Origin: WHSW01 sp033856255 | GTDB lineage: Bacteria > Actinomycetota > Thermoleophilia > Solirubrobacterales > 70-9 | DNA length: 64,000 nt | Reading direction: 5' to 3' | Assembly (NCBI GenBank): GCA_033856255.1 | Contig: JAWVFH010000025.1 | Span: 1 to 64,000 of the forward strand | In this document: positions 24,912-33,591 of the stretch, piece after piece | Position numbering within the stretch: the stretch's first letter is position 1 | How the letters are laid out: each line of letters begins with the position of its first letter | Translations under genes and position numbers: made by a program | Notes under the pieces: model-generated | Seen by the model: the letters and a program-made list of their open reading frames with translations, nothing else | Databases searched by the model: none | What the model was told of the DNA's origin: nothing

Positions 24912-26228
24912 ATGGAGAACGGTGCCGGCATAGTCAACGCCCGAGCGCGCCAGCGCGCGCTCGCGATCGGGGTCGTGCCGCGTCCCGCCGGCGACGGCGA
25001 GGATCAGCTCGCCGAGCTCAAGGAGCTCCTGCGCACCGCGGGCGTGGCGACCGCCGGCGAGATGGTGCAGGTGCGCGAGAAGCCAGACCCGGACCGCTAC
25101 CTCGGCCGCGGCAAGCTCGACGAGCTGAAGGCCGAGATCAAGCGCGCCGGCGCCAACCTGGTCGCCTGCGACGACGAGCTGCTGCCGCGCCAGGAGCGCA
25201 ACCTGGAGGCGGCGCTGGACGTGCCGGTGATCGACCGGACGGCGATCATCCTCGACATCTTCGCCGACCACGCGCACTCGGCCGAGGGCAAGCTCCAGGT
25301 CGAGCTCGCCCAGCTCGAGTACAACCTCGCCCGCATGCGCGGCCTCTGGACCCACCTCGAGCGCCTCGGCGCCGGGCGCATGGACGGCGGCATCGGCACC
25401 AGGGGCCCTGGCGAGTCGCAGATCGAGACCGACCGCCGGCTGGCTCGAGACCGGATCACGACGCTGCGACGCCGACTGGAGCGGGTCGAGCGGAACCGCG
25501 GCCTGCAGCGCGCCCAGCGCGAGGCCTCGCCGGTTCCGGCCGTCGCCCTCGCCGGCTACACCAACGCGGGCAAGTCGACGCTGCTCAATGCGCTCACCGG
25601 GGCCGGGGTGGGGGTGGGTTCGCGCCTGTTCCACACGCTCGACCCGACCACGCGAGGGTATGAGCACGACGGCCGCAGCTATCTGATCACCGACACGGTC
25701 GGCTTCATCCGCAAGCTCCCCCACCAGGTGGTCGAGGCGTTCAAGGCGACGCTGGAGGAGACCCGGCTCGCCGATCTGATCGTCCAGGTCGTGGACGGCT
25801 CCGAGCCCGAGCCGATGCGCAGGGAGGCGATCGCCGCGGTCGACTCGGTCCTGGAGGAGATCGTCGCCGGCGACCGGCCGCGGGTGCTGGTCTTCAACAA
25901 GCTCGACCTGCTCGACGACGAGCAGCGCCGCGAGCTGCTGGTCGGGGTTCCCGACGCAATCGGGGTCTCGGCCGAAACGGGGGAGGGGATCGAACCGCTG
26001 CGCGACCGGATCGAGGCGGCGTTCGAGGACACCCTGCGCGATGTGGAGCTGCTGGTCCCGTACGCCGAGGGGGCCCGGCTCTCGGAGCTCTACGAGCTCG
26101 CCGGCGACCTCGAGCGCACGGAGAGGGCCGACGGCGTCCTCGTCCAGGCGCGGATTCCCGCCGCGCACGCGCACAGGTTCGCCGAGTTTGCGGTCAGCGC
26201 GAACGGCGCCGGCCCGAAGCCACGCTGA
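24912..26228 (+). CDS. hflX: GTPase HflX
   Basis: HflX is a ribosome-binding GTPase that splits stalled ribosomes. The 438-residue protein has the N-terminal HflX domain (YLGRGKLDELKAEIKRAGAN, DELLPRQERNLE, DRTAIILDIFADHAHSAEGK), a basic linker helix, and the G domain with G1 AGYTNAGKSTL, the HTLDPTTRG switch region, G3 DTVGFIRKLPHQ and G4 FNKLDLL. The C-terminal subdomain is complete. The length is normal. The likely leaderless promoter is TACACT at 24899-24904. Confidence 0.95.
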   Translation: MENGAGIVNARARQRALAIGVVPRPAGDGEDQLAELKELLRTAGVATAGEMVQVREKPDPDRYLGRGKLDELKAEIKRAGANLVACDDELLPRQERNLEAALDVPVIDRTAIILDIFADHAHSAEGKLQVELAQLEYNLARMRGLWTHLERLGAGRMDGGIGTRGPGESQIETDRRLARDRITTLRRRLERVERNRGLQRAQREASPVPAVALAGYTNAGKSTLLNALTGAGVGVGSRLFHTLDPTTRGYEHDGRSYLITDTVGFIRKLPHQVVEAFKATLEETRLADLIVQVVDGSEPEPMRREAIAAVDSVLEEIVAGDRPRVLVFNKLDLLDDEQRRELLVGVPDAIGVSAETGEGIEPLRDRIEAAFEDTLRDVELLVPYAEGARLSELYELAGDLERTERADGVLVQARIPAAHAHRFAEFAVSANGAGPKPR

Positions 26229-26247
26229 GCGCGGCTAGGCTCGCGCG

Positions 26248-26679
26248 GTGGAGCTCGCCTGCACGAAGCTCAGCGACCGCGCGCGCCTGCCGACCCGCGC
26301 CAACGAGGGCGACGCGGGCCTCGACCTCTACGCGGCTGAGGCGGCGGCGATCGGGGCCGGCGAGCGGGCGAGCGTCGGCACCGGGATCGCCATCGAGGTC
26401 CCGCCCGGCCACGCCGGCCTCGTGCTGCCGCGCTCCGGGCTCGCCGCCCGGCACGGAATCGCGCTCGTCAACGCCCCCGGCCTGATCGACGCCGGCTACC
26501 GGGGAGAGGTTCGCGTACTGCTTCTGAACACGGACCGCGAGGCGGGGTTCGAGGTCGCCCAGGGCGACCGGATCGCCCAGCTGCTGATCACGCCGTTCGC
26601 CGAGCTCATGCCGACCGAGGTCGCCGAGCTCAGCGCCGCCACCCGCGGCGCCAACGGCTTCGGCTCGTCGGGGCGTTAG
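26248..26679 (+). CDS. dut: Deoxyuridine 5'-triphosphate nucleotidohydrolase
   Basis: dUTPase hydrolyses dUTP to dUMP and diphosphate, keeping uracil out of DNA. All five motifs are visible in the 143-residue protein: EGDAGLDLYA (1), PRSGLAAR (2), GLIDAGYRGEV (3), GDRIAQLLI (4) and RGANGFGSSG (5), which places the glycine-rich P-loop-like tail at the C-terminus as in trimeric enzymes. A TAGGCT box at 26236-26241 ends six bases before the GTG. Its stop overlaps the stop of the convergent gatD gene (TTAG). Confidence 0.95.
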   Translation: MELACTKLSDRARLPTRANEGDAGLDLYAAEAAAIGAGERASVGTGIAIEVPPGHAGLVLPRSGLAARHGIALVNAPGLIDAGYRGEVRVLLLNTDREAGFEVAQGDRIAQLLITPFAELMPTEVAELSAATRGANGFGSSGR

Positions 26680-27416
26680 CCGCGGCCGGCCGCCTCGCGG
26701 GCGCTCTCGTGCGCGGCCGCCTCGAGCTCGTCGTCGAGCGGCTCGAGCTCGGGCTCCGACCCCTCGCGGCGGGCGAGCGCGCGGGCGATCAGCCGGTCGG
26801 CGAGGCGGACGTTCTTGGGGAGCAAAGGGCCGTGCAGGTAGGTGCCGATCAGGTTGCCCTGGCGCACGCCCTCGAAGCCGTCCGAGCCGTTGTTGCCGTG
26901 CCCCGTGATCACCCGCCCCAGCGCGGTCGCTCCGGGACCCAGGCGCGTGCGGCCCCCGTGGTTCTCGAACCCGGCGACCTCGAGGCTCTCGCCGCCGCCG
27001 AGGTCGGCCTCGATCGCCACGTTGCCGATCAGCCGCGGGCCGGGCTCGCGCACGGTCTCCAGATCGACGAGGCCGAGGCCCGCGATCCGGCGCTCGCCGA
27101 GCTGGTAGCTGTGGCCGAGCAGTTGGTAGCCGCCGCAAACCGCGAGCACGACGGCGCCGTCGCCGGCCGCGCCCGCGATCGCGTCGCGCTTGCTCACCAG
27201 CATGTCCTCGGCGACCAGCTCCTGGTCGCGGTCCTGGCCGCCGCCGATGTAGACGAGGTCATGGGCGCCGGGGTCGAAGCCCTCTCCCGGGCCGGCGGCC
27301 GCGTAGGAGAAGCCGATCCCGCGCCACTCGCAGCGCCGTTGCAGGAAGAGGATGTTGCCGCGATCGGCGTAGATGTTCATCTGCTCGGGGTAGAGGGCGA
27401 GTAGGCGTAACTCCAT
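26676..27416 (-). CDS. gatD: Lipid II isoglutaminyl synthase, glutaminase subunit
   Basis: GatD releases ammonia from glutamine for MurT, which amidates the D-glutamate of lipid II. The 246-residue protein is a class I CobB/CobQ-like amidotransferase: YADRGNILFLQRRCEWRG, YIGGGQDRDQE, nucleophile Cys94 in LAVCGGYQLLG, and His195 in TYLHGPLLPKN. The C-terminal 30 residues are an acidic, alanine-rich tail. It is last in the operon lipid kinase-murT-methyltransferase-gatD, and its ATG overlaps the methyltransferase stop by one base (TGATG). Confidence 0.92.
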   Translation of the reverse strand: MELRLLALYPEQMNIYADRGNILFLQRRCEWRGIGFSYAAAGPGEGFDPGAHDLVYIGGGQDRDQELVAEDMLVSKRDAIAGAAGDGAVVLAVCGGYQLLGHSYQLGERRIAGLGLVDLETVREPGPRLIGNVAIEADLGGGESLEVAGFENHGGRTRLGPGATALGRVITGHGNNGSDGFEGVRQGNLIGTYLHGPLLPKNVRLADRLIARALARREGSEPELEPLDDELEAAAHESAREAAGRG

Positions 27417-28162
27417 CAGCCGGCCTCCAGGACGCAGATCGTCGAACCGACGTGATCGTCGGTCTCGGGGATCCCGATCCGGTCGCGGGCCCGCAGCCCG
27501 GCACCGGCGGCCTCCGCCTCCAGGCGATCTGGGCTCAGCGGGTCGAGGTGGACGCTGTCGCTCTCTTCGGTCAGCTCGCCGTCGGGGGAGACGCGCTGGC
27601 GCAGGCGGCGGATCTCGAGCGCGTCGCCGACCGCCGCGATCTCGAGCGGCTGGCTGGAGTAGACCCATCCGTCGAGCTCGAGCACGTCCGGGAGCATCGG
27701 CGCCCCCGGCGTCGGCGCCACGGGGCGGGCGTCGGCGGCGAGTACGGCGGCAGCCAGCGTCCCATCGGGGCTGAGCAGCCCGGCCGCGCCGCTCAGCATC
27801 GCCTCGCGCCCGGCGGTGCCGCCGAGCAGGTGGATGAACTGCATCGGCGCCAGGATCGCGGCGAAGCGACCCTCGAGCCGGTCGAGGTGGCGGGCGTCGA
27901 GGCAGACCGTCTCGATGACGAGCCGGCGCTCGGCCGCCCGGTCGCGGAGCTGATCGAGCAGCGCCTGCGAGGAGTCCAGGGCGACGACCTCGGCTCCGGC
28001 GGCCGCCAGTTCGAGGGCGACGCGGCCGGTGCCGGCGCCGAGCTCGAGCACCGGTCCATCGGCCGCGGAGGCGAGCTCGTCCCAAACGGGCAGGTCGGCC
28101 CTGTAGGCGCCGCACTCGACGTCGTGCCAGATCGCCTCCAGCTGCGCGGAGGAAGCGTTCAC
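27416..28162 (-). CDS. Class I SAM-dependent methyltransferase inside murT-gatD
   Basis: A 248-residue Rossmann-fold methyltransferase. Motif I is VLELGAGTGRVALELAAAGA and the acidic turn is VVALDSS; the post-motif IV region is FIHLLGG. The C-terminal half is beta-rich. The substrate is unknown. It lies between murT and gatD, overlapping the murT stop (GTGA) and the gatD start, so it is made with the lipid II amidation enzymes. In most genomes murT and gatD are neighbours, which makes a role in cell-wall precursor modification possible but unproved. Confidence 0.85.
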   Translation of the reverse strand: MNASSAQLEAIWHDVECGAYRADLPVWDELASAADGPVLELGAGTGRVALELAAAGAEVVALDSSQALLDQLRDRAAERRLVIETVCLDARHLDRLEGRFAAILAPMQFIHLLGGTAGREAMLSGAAGLLSPDGTLAAAVLAADARPVAPTPGAPMLPDVLELDGWVYSSQPLEIAAVGDALEIRRLRQRVSPDGELTEESDSVHLDPLSPDRLEAEAAGAGLRARDRIGIPETDDHVGSTICVLEAG

Positions 28163-29541
28163 CGCCAGTACTCCTTTGCCAGCCCGCGCGCGGTCAGCAG
28201 CCGGCGCAGCTCGATCAGCGCGGTGTAGGTGGGCAGGGCGAACAGCGCCCCCTCCGCTTGGCCGACGGCGCGGTCGAGCGAGCGCTCGATCGACGGTTCC
28301 ACGATCAGGCGCCGCGGGTCGATACCCGCGTACTTGAGCCGCACCGCCATCTCCGGGGCCCGGGTGCCGGAGCAGACGACCCGTCGGGCCGTTCCGGCGA
28401 GGAGCTCGAAGTCGGCGTCCCAGACCCAGGAGACGTCGCGCCCGTCGGCGATCCCGTCGTTGAGCGCGATCCAGAGGTCGAGGTCCTCGTTGCCCGCGGC
28501 CTCGAGGCGGAGGGTGCGCAGGACCTCGTTGGCGCCCGCGGGGTTCTTGATCAGCAGGATCGAGACCGGCTTGCCGTCCACCGGGATCGTCTCCACCCGC
28601 CCGAACGCCGCCTCGACCCGGGCCAGCGCGCCGACGGCCTGCTCGAGGCCGATCCCGAGTCGCAGCGCGGCGGAGAGCGCCGCGAGCGCGTTGTAGACGT
28701 TGTAGAGGCCCGGCAGCGGCAGCTCCAGCCGCGCCTCGCCCGCCGGGGTCGAGACGAGCGAGCGTGAGCCGCGCATCCCGAGCAGCTCGATCTCGGTCGC
28801 GGCGAGGTCCGGCGTGGGGCGGTCGGCACCGCAGTTCGGGCACTCGTAGTGGCCGAGGTGGCCGACGAAGGCGCGCGCGTAGGAATAGGGATGCCCGCAG
28901 CGCCGGCAGTGCTTGGCGTCGTGAGCGTGCTGGAGCTCCGGCAGCGCCTGGCTCGCGTCCTCGATCCCGAAGTACGTGACTCCCGGCCGCCGGCGCAGCT
29001 CCTTGTCGCGGCCCAGATCGGCCACCAGCGGGTCGTCGGCGTTGAGGACGAAGCCGCTGCGGCCGCTGCGCTCGGCGACCATCGCCGCCCACTCGTCGGC
29101 GAGGTGCTCGAGCTCGCCGTAGCGGTCGAGCTGGTCGCGGAACAGGTTGCCGAGCACGATCAGCGCGGGGTCGAGCTCGGTGGCCATCCGGGGCAGCCAG
29201 GCCTCGTCGACCTCGAACAGACCCTCGCCACCGCGCTGCTCGAGCAGCGCGGTGGCGACCCCCCAGCTCATGTTCGAGCCGGCCCGGTTGTGGACCGGAT
29301 CGCGGCCGGCGGCCCGCATCGCCGCCGCCAGCATCCCGGCCGTCGTCGTCTTGCCGTTGGTGGCGCTGATGATCGTCGAGCCGTCGACGAGCCCGCCGGC
29401 GAGCCGCGGGATCGCGTCCGGCGCCATCCGCAGCAGCAACCGCCCCGGGAGCGTCGTGCCGCCGCCGCGCCCGCTGCGACGGCTGAGCGCGCCGGTCGCC
29501 TTCGCGATCCCGACCTTGGCCCGAAAGCCGGGCGCGCTCAT
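28159..29541 (-). CDS. murT: Lipid II isoglutaminyl synthase, Mur-ligase subunit
   Basis: MurT activates the D-glutamate carboxylate of lipid II with ATP for amidation. The 460-residue protein has the Mur ligase P-loop SATNGKTTTAGML (about residues 59-71), NRAGSNM, and an inserted zinc ribbon with four cysteines (CRRCG and CPNCG, 26 residues apart), and the DUF1727 C-terminal domain with ALNDGIADGRDVSWVWD. The ATG overlaps the lipid kinase stop by four bases (ATGA). Cytosolic, working in a complex with GatD. Confidence 0.94.
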   Translation of the reverse strand: MSAPGFRAKVGIAKATGALSRRSGRGGGTTLPGRLLLRMAPDAIPRLAGGLVDGSTIISATNGKTTTAGMLAAAMRAAGRDPVHNRAGSNMSWGVATALLEQRGGEGLFEVDEAWLPRMATELDPALIVLGNLFRDQLDRYGELEHLADEWAAMVAERSGRSGFVLNADDPLVADLGRDKELRRRPGVTYFGIEDASQALPELQHAHDAKHCRRCGHPYSYARAFVGHLGHYECPNCGADRPTPDLAATEIELLGMRGSRSLVSTPAGEARLELPLPGLYNVYNALAALSAALRLGIGLEQAVGALARVEAAFGRVETIPVDGKPVSILLIKNPAGANEVLRTLRLEAAGNEDLDLWIALNDGIADGRDVSWVWDADFELLAGTARRVVCSGTRAPEMAVRLKYAGIDPRRLIVEPSIERSLDRAVGQAEGALFALPTYTALIELRRLLTARGLAKEYWR

Positions 29542-30431
29542 CCGGCGGGGGTCGCCGGCGCGATCACGCTCAGCGCCCGCGGCAGCAGGCTGACGCTCGC
29601 CGGCAGATCGGCGATGTGGTCGCCGTCGGCGTAGACGGCGAACGGGCGGTCGGCCTCGATTCGGACCTCGCGGCCGCGCCAGGCCTGGACCTCCATGATC
29701 TCGCGGTGCTCGCCCTCGAAGACCTTTCCCAGGCCGCGAAGGAAGCGGAGCTTGCCGACGTTCCCCGACGCCTCGACGTCGAGCAGGCCGTCGTCGATCT
29801 CGGCGTCCGGCGCCGCGTACATCCCGCCGCCGTAGAACTTGCTGTTGCAGGCGGCGACGCTGTATCCGGTGACCTGCTTGCGGTCGCCGTCGATCTCGAG
29901 CGTGAACGTCGCCGGCTTCCAGGCGGCGAGCGCCCGCAGCGCGGCATAGGCGTATACCAGGTTGCCCTTGATCAGCTTCGCCTCGTTGGCGATCCGGTTG
30001 GCGTCGGAGTCGAAGCCGCAACTGGCGATGCAGAGGAAGCGCTTGCCGTTGACGACGCCGACGTCGATCTCACGCGTTGCGCCGGCGGCGAGCACGGCGA
30101 CCGCCTCGACCGGATCGGTGGGGATCTCGAGCATGCGGGCGAAGTCGTTGCCCCTGCCGCCGGGGATCACGCCCAGCGAAGCGGAGCCGCCGGCGAGCAC
30201 GCCGCCGATCTGGCCGATCAGCCCGTCGCCGCTCATTACCACGGGGATCTCGCCTGCCGCCACCGCCTCCCGCGCCTGCTCGCAGCCGTGCTCGATGCCG
30301 GTCGTCATCACGGTGCGATGCTCGAGCCCGGCCGTCGCCATCGCCGCTTCGGCCTTCGGCAGCAGCTCGCCGGCCCGCCCGCCGCCGGCGGATGGGTTGA
30401 CGAGCAGCAGGTATCGGGGCGGCGCGGACAT
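29538..30431 (-). CDS. Diacylglycerol/lipid kinase (DagK/YegS family)
   Basis: A 297-residue lipid kinase: LLLVNPSAGGGRA at the N-terminus, VVMSGDGLIGQI in place of the usual GGDGT nucleotide-binding loop, GVIPGGRGNDFAR, and AACNSKFYGGGM with the C-terminal beta-sandwich ending in ADGDHIADLPA. It probably phosphorylates diacylglycerol or a similar lipid at the membrane. The SGDGL variant is unusual but keeps the central GDG. First gene of the murT-gatD operon; on the minus strand a TAGGCT box (plus 30440-30445) lies eight bases before the ATG. Confidence 0.9.
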   Translation of the reverse strand: MSAPPRYLLLVNPSAGGGRAGELLPKAEAAMATAGLEHRTVMTTGIEHGCEQAREAVAAGEIPVVMSGDGLIGQIGGVLAGGSASLGVIPGGRGNDFARMLEIPTDPVEAVAVLAAGATREIDVGVVNGKRFLCIASCGFDSDANRIANEAKLIKGNLVYAYAALRALAAWKPATFTLEIDGDRKQVTGYSVAACNSKFYGGGMYAAPDAEIDDGLLDVEASGNVGKLRFLRGLGKVFEGEHREIMEVQAWRGREVRIEADRPFAVYADGDHIADLPASVSLLPRALSVIAPATPAG

Positions 30432-30442
30432 GGCTGATCAGC

Positions 30443-31093
30443 CTACCCGCGCCTCGCGCGGCCGATGAACCAGGTCCCGCGCGTGCCACGGCCGCTCTCG
30501 ACGGGCTCGATCCCGCGGCGGCGAAATCCGCGTTCGAGTACCGACCCCGGGGTGTAGAACGGCGTCGCCGAGCCCCCGCTGGCGACGACGATGACGTGTC
30601 CGCCGGGGCGCAGGACGCGCGCGATCTCGGCGAAGAAGGGGGGGAGGTTGACCAGCGTTATGAGGTCGAACGAGTCATCGTCGTAGGGCAGCGATGCGGC
30701 GTCGGCGACGCGGAACGCAAGCCGCCCGTCCGGGTCGAGGCCGACCTTGCGCTGTGCCGCGCGGACCATCTCCTCGGAGAGGTCGACGCCGCGGACGCTC
30801 GCGCGCGGAAACTCGCGCGCGAGGAAGAGTGCCGCCTCGCCGGTGCCGGTGCCGAGGTCGAGGACTCGCTCGGGAGCGGGGGAGACCTTCGCGGTTGCGA
30901 TCGCCAGTGCCTCGAGGTGGTCCACCGTGCCGGCCCCGGTGCGCTGATCCCAACCGAGCGCGGCCCGATCGAAGAACCCCTGCACCGGACGCCGGAGCAC
31001 TGGCCACAGCCACGGTGCGTGCGCGATCGTGGCGTTCAGCGAGCGACCAATGACCCTCGTCCTGGTGGGAATCCCGCTCTCCCGCTCCGCCAC
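30443..31093 (-). CDS. Class I SAM-dependent methyltransferase
   Basis: A 216-residue methyltransferase (Methyltransf_11/25 type). Motif I is VLDLGTGTGEAALFLAREFP, followed by VRGVDLSEEMVRAAQ, the DAASLPYDDDSFDLITLVN region, and the VLRPGGHVIVVASGG strand. The substrate is unknown. The GTG start is the first usable in-frame codon after an unrelated upstream stretch; a GGCGAG sequence precedes it. It lies upstream of the lipid kinase on the same strand with 11 bases between, but the kinase has its own -10 box. Confidence 0.82.
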   Translation of the reverse strand: MAERESGIPTRTRVIGRSLNATIAHAPWLWPVLRRPVQGFFDRAALGWDQRTGAGTVDHLEALAIATAKVSPAPERVLDLGTGTGEAALFLAREFPRASVRGVDLSEEMVRAAQRKVGLDPDGRLAFRVADAASLPYDDDSFDLITLVNLPPFFAEIARVLRPGGHVIVVASGGSATPFYTPGSVLERGFRRRGIEPVESGRGTRGTWFIGRARRG

Positions 31094-31126
31094 CTCGCCA
31101 TCATCGCAAGCAATACGCTCCCGGCG

Positions 31127-31801
31127 ATGATCACGACCCCCAAGCGCCTGCTCGCCGCCCTGCTCACCACGGCCCTCGTCGCGCTGGCGCTCTCCGCCTG
31201 CGGCGGGAGCGACTCGAGCTCGACAGCGACGACGGCGACGACCGCGGCCGGGGAGTGCGCCGACGTGCAGGCGCCGCCGGCCAAGAAGGACAAGTTCAAG
31301 CAGCCCGAGCAGGTGCTGAAGAAGGGCGAGCCGGCGACGGCCACGGTGGAGACGAGCTGCGGAAGCTTCACGATCACCCTCGACACGAAGAACTCGCCGA
31401 AGACGGCCAACTCGTTCGCCTTCCTCGCCCAGCAGGGCTTTTACGACGGCACGATCTTCCACCGCATCGCCCCCGGGTTCGTGATCCAGGGCGGCGACCC
31501 GACCGGGACCGGTAACGGCGGGCCGGGATACACGATCACCGAGCCGCCGCCGCAGGACACGACCTACAAGAAGGATCTGGTGGCGATGGCGAAGACGGCG
31601 GTCGAGCCGCCGGGGGCCTCGGGCAGCCAGTTCTTCGTCGTCACGGCCCCGGCCGACGCCGGCCTGCCACCCGACTACGCCGTCCTCGGGGAGGTCACGG
31701 ACGGCCAGGACGTCGTCGACGCGATCGGCAAGCTCGGCGATTCGAACGAGCAGCCGACTCAGGTCGTGACGATCGACAAGGTGACGATCGAAGCGGGGTA
31801 G
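31127..31801 (+). CDS. Lipoprotein peptidyl-prolyl cis-trans isomerase (cyclophilin)
   Basis: The 224-residue protein has a lipoprotein signal with lipobox LSAC (about residues 22-25), a Ser/Thr-rich linker, and a cyclophilin domain: SPKTANSFAFLAQQGFYDGTIFHRIAPGFVIQGGDPTGTG, then GASGSQFFVV, and YAVLGEVTDGQDVVDAI. It should sit on the outside of the membrane and help fold exported proteins. A TACGCT box at 31114-31119 ends seven bases before the ATG. Confidence 0.93.
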   Translation: MITTPKRLLAALLTTALVALALSACGGSDSSSTATTATTAAGECADVQAPPAKKDKFKQPEQVLKKGEPATATVETSCGSFTITLDTKNSPKTANSFAFLAQQGFYDGTIFHRIAPGFVIQGGDPTGTGNGGPGYTITEPPPQDTTYKKDLVAMAKTAVEPPGASGSQFFVVTAPADAGLPPDYAVLGEVTDGQDVVDAIGKLGDSNEQPTQVVTIDKVTIEAG

Positions 31802-31833
31802 CGCCCGCCCGCGCATCGGTACGCTCGCCCGGC

Positions 31834-32307
31834 ATGTCGCGAATCGAGATCGGCGAAGAGGCTCCTGACTTCGAGCTCGCCGGAACCGGCGGGCGCAACT
31901 ACACCCTCGGCGAGTACCGCGGCCGCTGGGCCGTCCTCGCCTTCTATCCGGGTGACTTCACGCCGGTCTGCACGCGCCAGTTCTGCTCCTACCGCGACGC
32001 GGCCGACCACCTCGACGACCTCGACGCCGAGGTGCTCGGGATCTCGCCGCAGTCGGTGAGCTCGCACGAGCGGTTCAAGGGCGAGCACGCGCTCACGGTG
32101 CCGCTGCTCTCCGATCCCGACCACGAGACGGCGCGCGCCTACGGCGTCGTCGCCCCCGGCGGGCTGGTGCGTCGATCGATCTTCATCGTCGATCCCGACG
32201 GCATCGTCCGCTACCGCCACGTTGCCCTGCTCGGCCTCCGCTACAAGGACGTCGAGCACCTCGCCTCGGCGCTCTCGCTGGCGCGGGACGCCGCCGCGGC
32301 AAGGTGA
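31834..32307 (+). CDS. bcp: PrxQ/BCP-type thioredoxin-dependent peroxiredoxin
   Basis: Reduces peroxides with thioredoxin. The 157-residue protein has APDFELAGTGG, FYPGDFTPVCTRQFCSYRD with the peroxidatic Cys and a resolving Cys five residues later (PrxQ spacing), and DPDGIVRYRHV. A TACGCT box at 31820-31825 lies eight bases before the ATG. The stop overlaps the start of the hydrolase gene (GTGA), so they form an operon. Confidence 0.92.
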   Translation: MSRIEIGEEAPDFELAGTGGRNYTLGEYRGRWAVLAFYPGDFTPVCTRQFCSYRDAADHLDDLDAEVLGISPQSVSSHERFKGEHALTVPLLSDPDHETARAYGVVAPGGLVRRSIFIVDPDGIVRYRHVALLGLRYKDVEHLASALSLARDAAAAR

Positions 32308-33155
32308 CGGAGGCGCCGAGTGCGGTCGAGGTCGCTGCGCCCGCGGGGACGCTGCGGGGTGAGAGCGATGGGGAGGGCCCCCCGGTCGTCCTCCTGCACG
32401 GGCTGACGGCGGCGAGGAAGTACGTCCTCCACGGGTCGCGGGCGCTGCCGCGTCTGGGCTACCGGACGCTCGCCTACGACGCCCGCGGGCACGGCGAGTC
32501 CGATCCCGCGGCGCCGGGCGCCGGCTACTCCTACGAGGAGCTCTCGGCCGACCTGGCCGCGGTCCTCGATCAGCACGCCCAGGGGCGGCGCAGCGTGCTC
32601 ACCGGGCACTCGATGGGGGCGCACACGCTGACCGCCCGGGCCCTGGCCGACCCCGATCGGGTCGCGGCGCTGGTCGTGATCGGGCCGGTCTTCCTCGGCA
32701 ACCCGTCCACCGAGGAGAGCCTCGCCTACTGGGACGCGCTCGCCGACGGGCTCGAGAGCGGGGGGGTCGAGGGCTTCATTCACGCCTACGACCGAGGGCT
32801 CGACCCGGGCTGGCGCGAGACGCTGCTGCGAATCGCCCGGACGCGCCTCGCCCTTCACCGCCATCCCGAAGCGGTCGCGCAGGCCCTGCGCGAGGTGCCG
32901 CGCTCGCAGCCGTTCGCGGACCTGGCCGAGCTCGAGTTCCTCGATCTGCCGGCGCTCGTCGTCGCCAGCCACGACGAGGCCGACCCCGGCCATCCCCATG
33001 CCGTCGCCGAGGCCTGGGCCGAGCGCCTGCCGCACGCGACGCTGATCAGCGAGGAGCCGGGCGCCTCCCCGCTGGCCTGGCAGGGTGGCAGGCTGTCGCG
33101 CGCGATCGCCGAATTCTGCGCCGGGCCCGACGTGCAGGCGCGGCTGGCCGGCTAA
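32304..33155 (+). CDS. Alpha/beta hydrolase
   Basis: The 283-residue enzyme has the alpha/beta-hydrolase layout: the oxyanion-hole segment VVLLHGLTAARKY, AYDARGHGESD, the nucleophile elbow TGHSMGAHT, an acidic residue after the lid (VVASHDEADPG), and no clear late HG motif; the catalytic histidine is uncertain. Esterase, lipase or haloperoxidase-like roles are all possible. GTG overlaps the bcp stop. The stop codon overlaps the stop of the convergent DUF3052 gene (CTAA). Confidence 0.83.
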   Translation: MTEAPSAVEVAAPAGTLRGESDGEGPPVVLLHGLTAARKYVLHGSRALPRLGYRTLAYDARGHGESDPAAPGAGYSYEELSADLAAVLDQHAQGRRSVLTGHSMGAHTLTARALADPDRVAALVVIGPVFLGNPSTEESLAYWDALADGLESGGVEGFIHAYDRGLDPGWRETLLRIARTRLALHRHPEAVAQALREVPRSQPFADLAELEFLDLPALVVASHDEADPGHPHAVAEAWAERLPHATLISEEPGASPLAWQGGRLSRAIAEFCAGPDVQARLAG

Positions 33156-33568
33156 GGCCGGGCAGGACGGTCGCGCAGGCGGTAGACCAGCCGCAGGCCC
33201 GACCACGTCTCGTCGATCGCGCAGACCTTGTTGTCGACCAGCCCGCCGGCGAGAGCGAGCTCGCGGACGACGTCCTCGGTCAGATCGGTTGCCACACCGG
33301 ATGAGCGCTTCGGCCAGGCGATCCACAATCCGCCGTCGGGATGGATCGCCCGGGCCAGCGAGCCCAGGCGGCGCTCGAGCTCCGCACGGCGGGTGAAGAA
33401 GGCGACGGCGACGTCGAGCGGCGCCACCGCGCGTCGCTTGACCGTGACCGAATCGGGCAACTCGCCAAGCGTGGCGGCGAACCCGGGCGGTGAGCCGGAA
33501 AAGGCGACCGTCGAGCCCTCCTTGATCCCGAGCTTGGTCGGCAGCGGCGTCCCGGAGTATCCGGCCAC
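33152..33568 (-). CDS. DUF3052 family protein
   Basis: A 138-residue cytosolic protein of the actinobacterial DUF3052 family: GYSGTPLPTKLGIKEGSTV at the N-terminus, then DVAVAFFTRRAELERRL, DGGLWIAWPKRSSGVATDLTEDVVRELAL, and VDNKVCAIDETWSGLRLVYRL at the end. Its function is unknown. GTG 33568 has a TAGATT box (plus 33575-33580) six bases upstream, which overlaps the -10 box of the divergent gene. Confidence 0.9.
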   Translation of the reverse strand: MAGYSGTPLPTKLGIKEGSTVAFSGSPPGFAATLGELPDSVTVKRRAVAPLDVAVAFFTRRAELERRLGSLARAIHPDGGLWIAWPKRSSGVATDLTEDVVRELALAGGLVDNKVCAIDETWSGLRLVYRLRDRPARP

Positions 33569-33574
33569 CCGGTC

Positions 33575-33584
33575 AATCTATGCT
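33575..33584. promoter_or_regulatory. Back-to-back -10 boxes (AATCTATGCT)
   Basis: AATCTA is TAGATT on the minus strand, six bases before the DUF3052 GTG. TATGCT at 33579-33584 is seven bases before the GTG at 33592 on the plus strand. They share the central TA, the same arrangement as at 24895-24904. Confidence 0.6.
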
Positions 33585-33591
33585 TTCGGCT

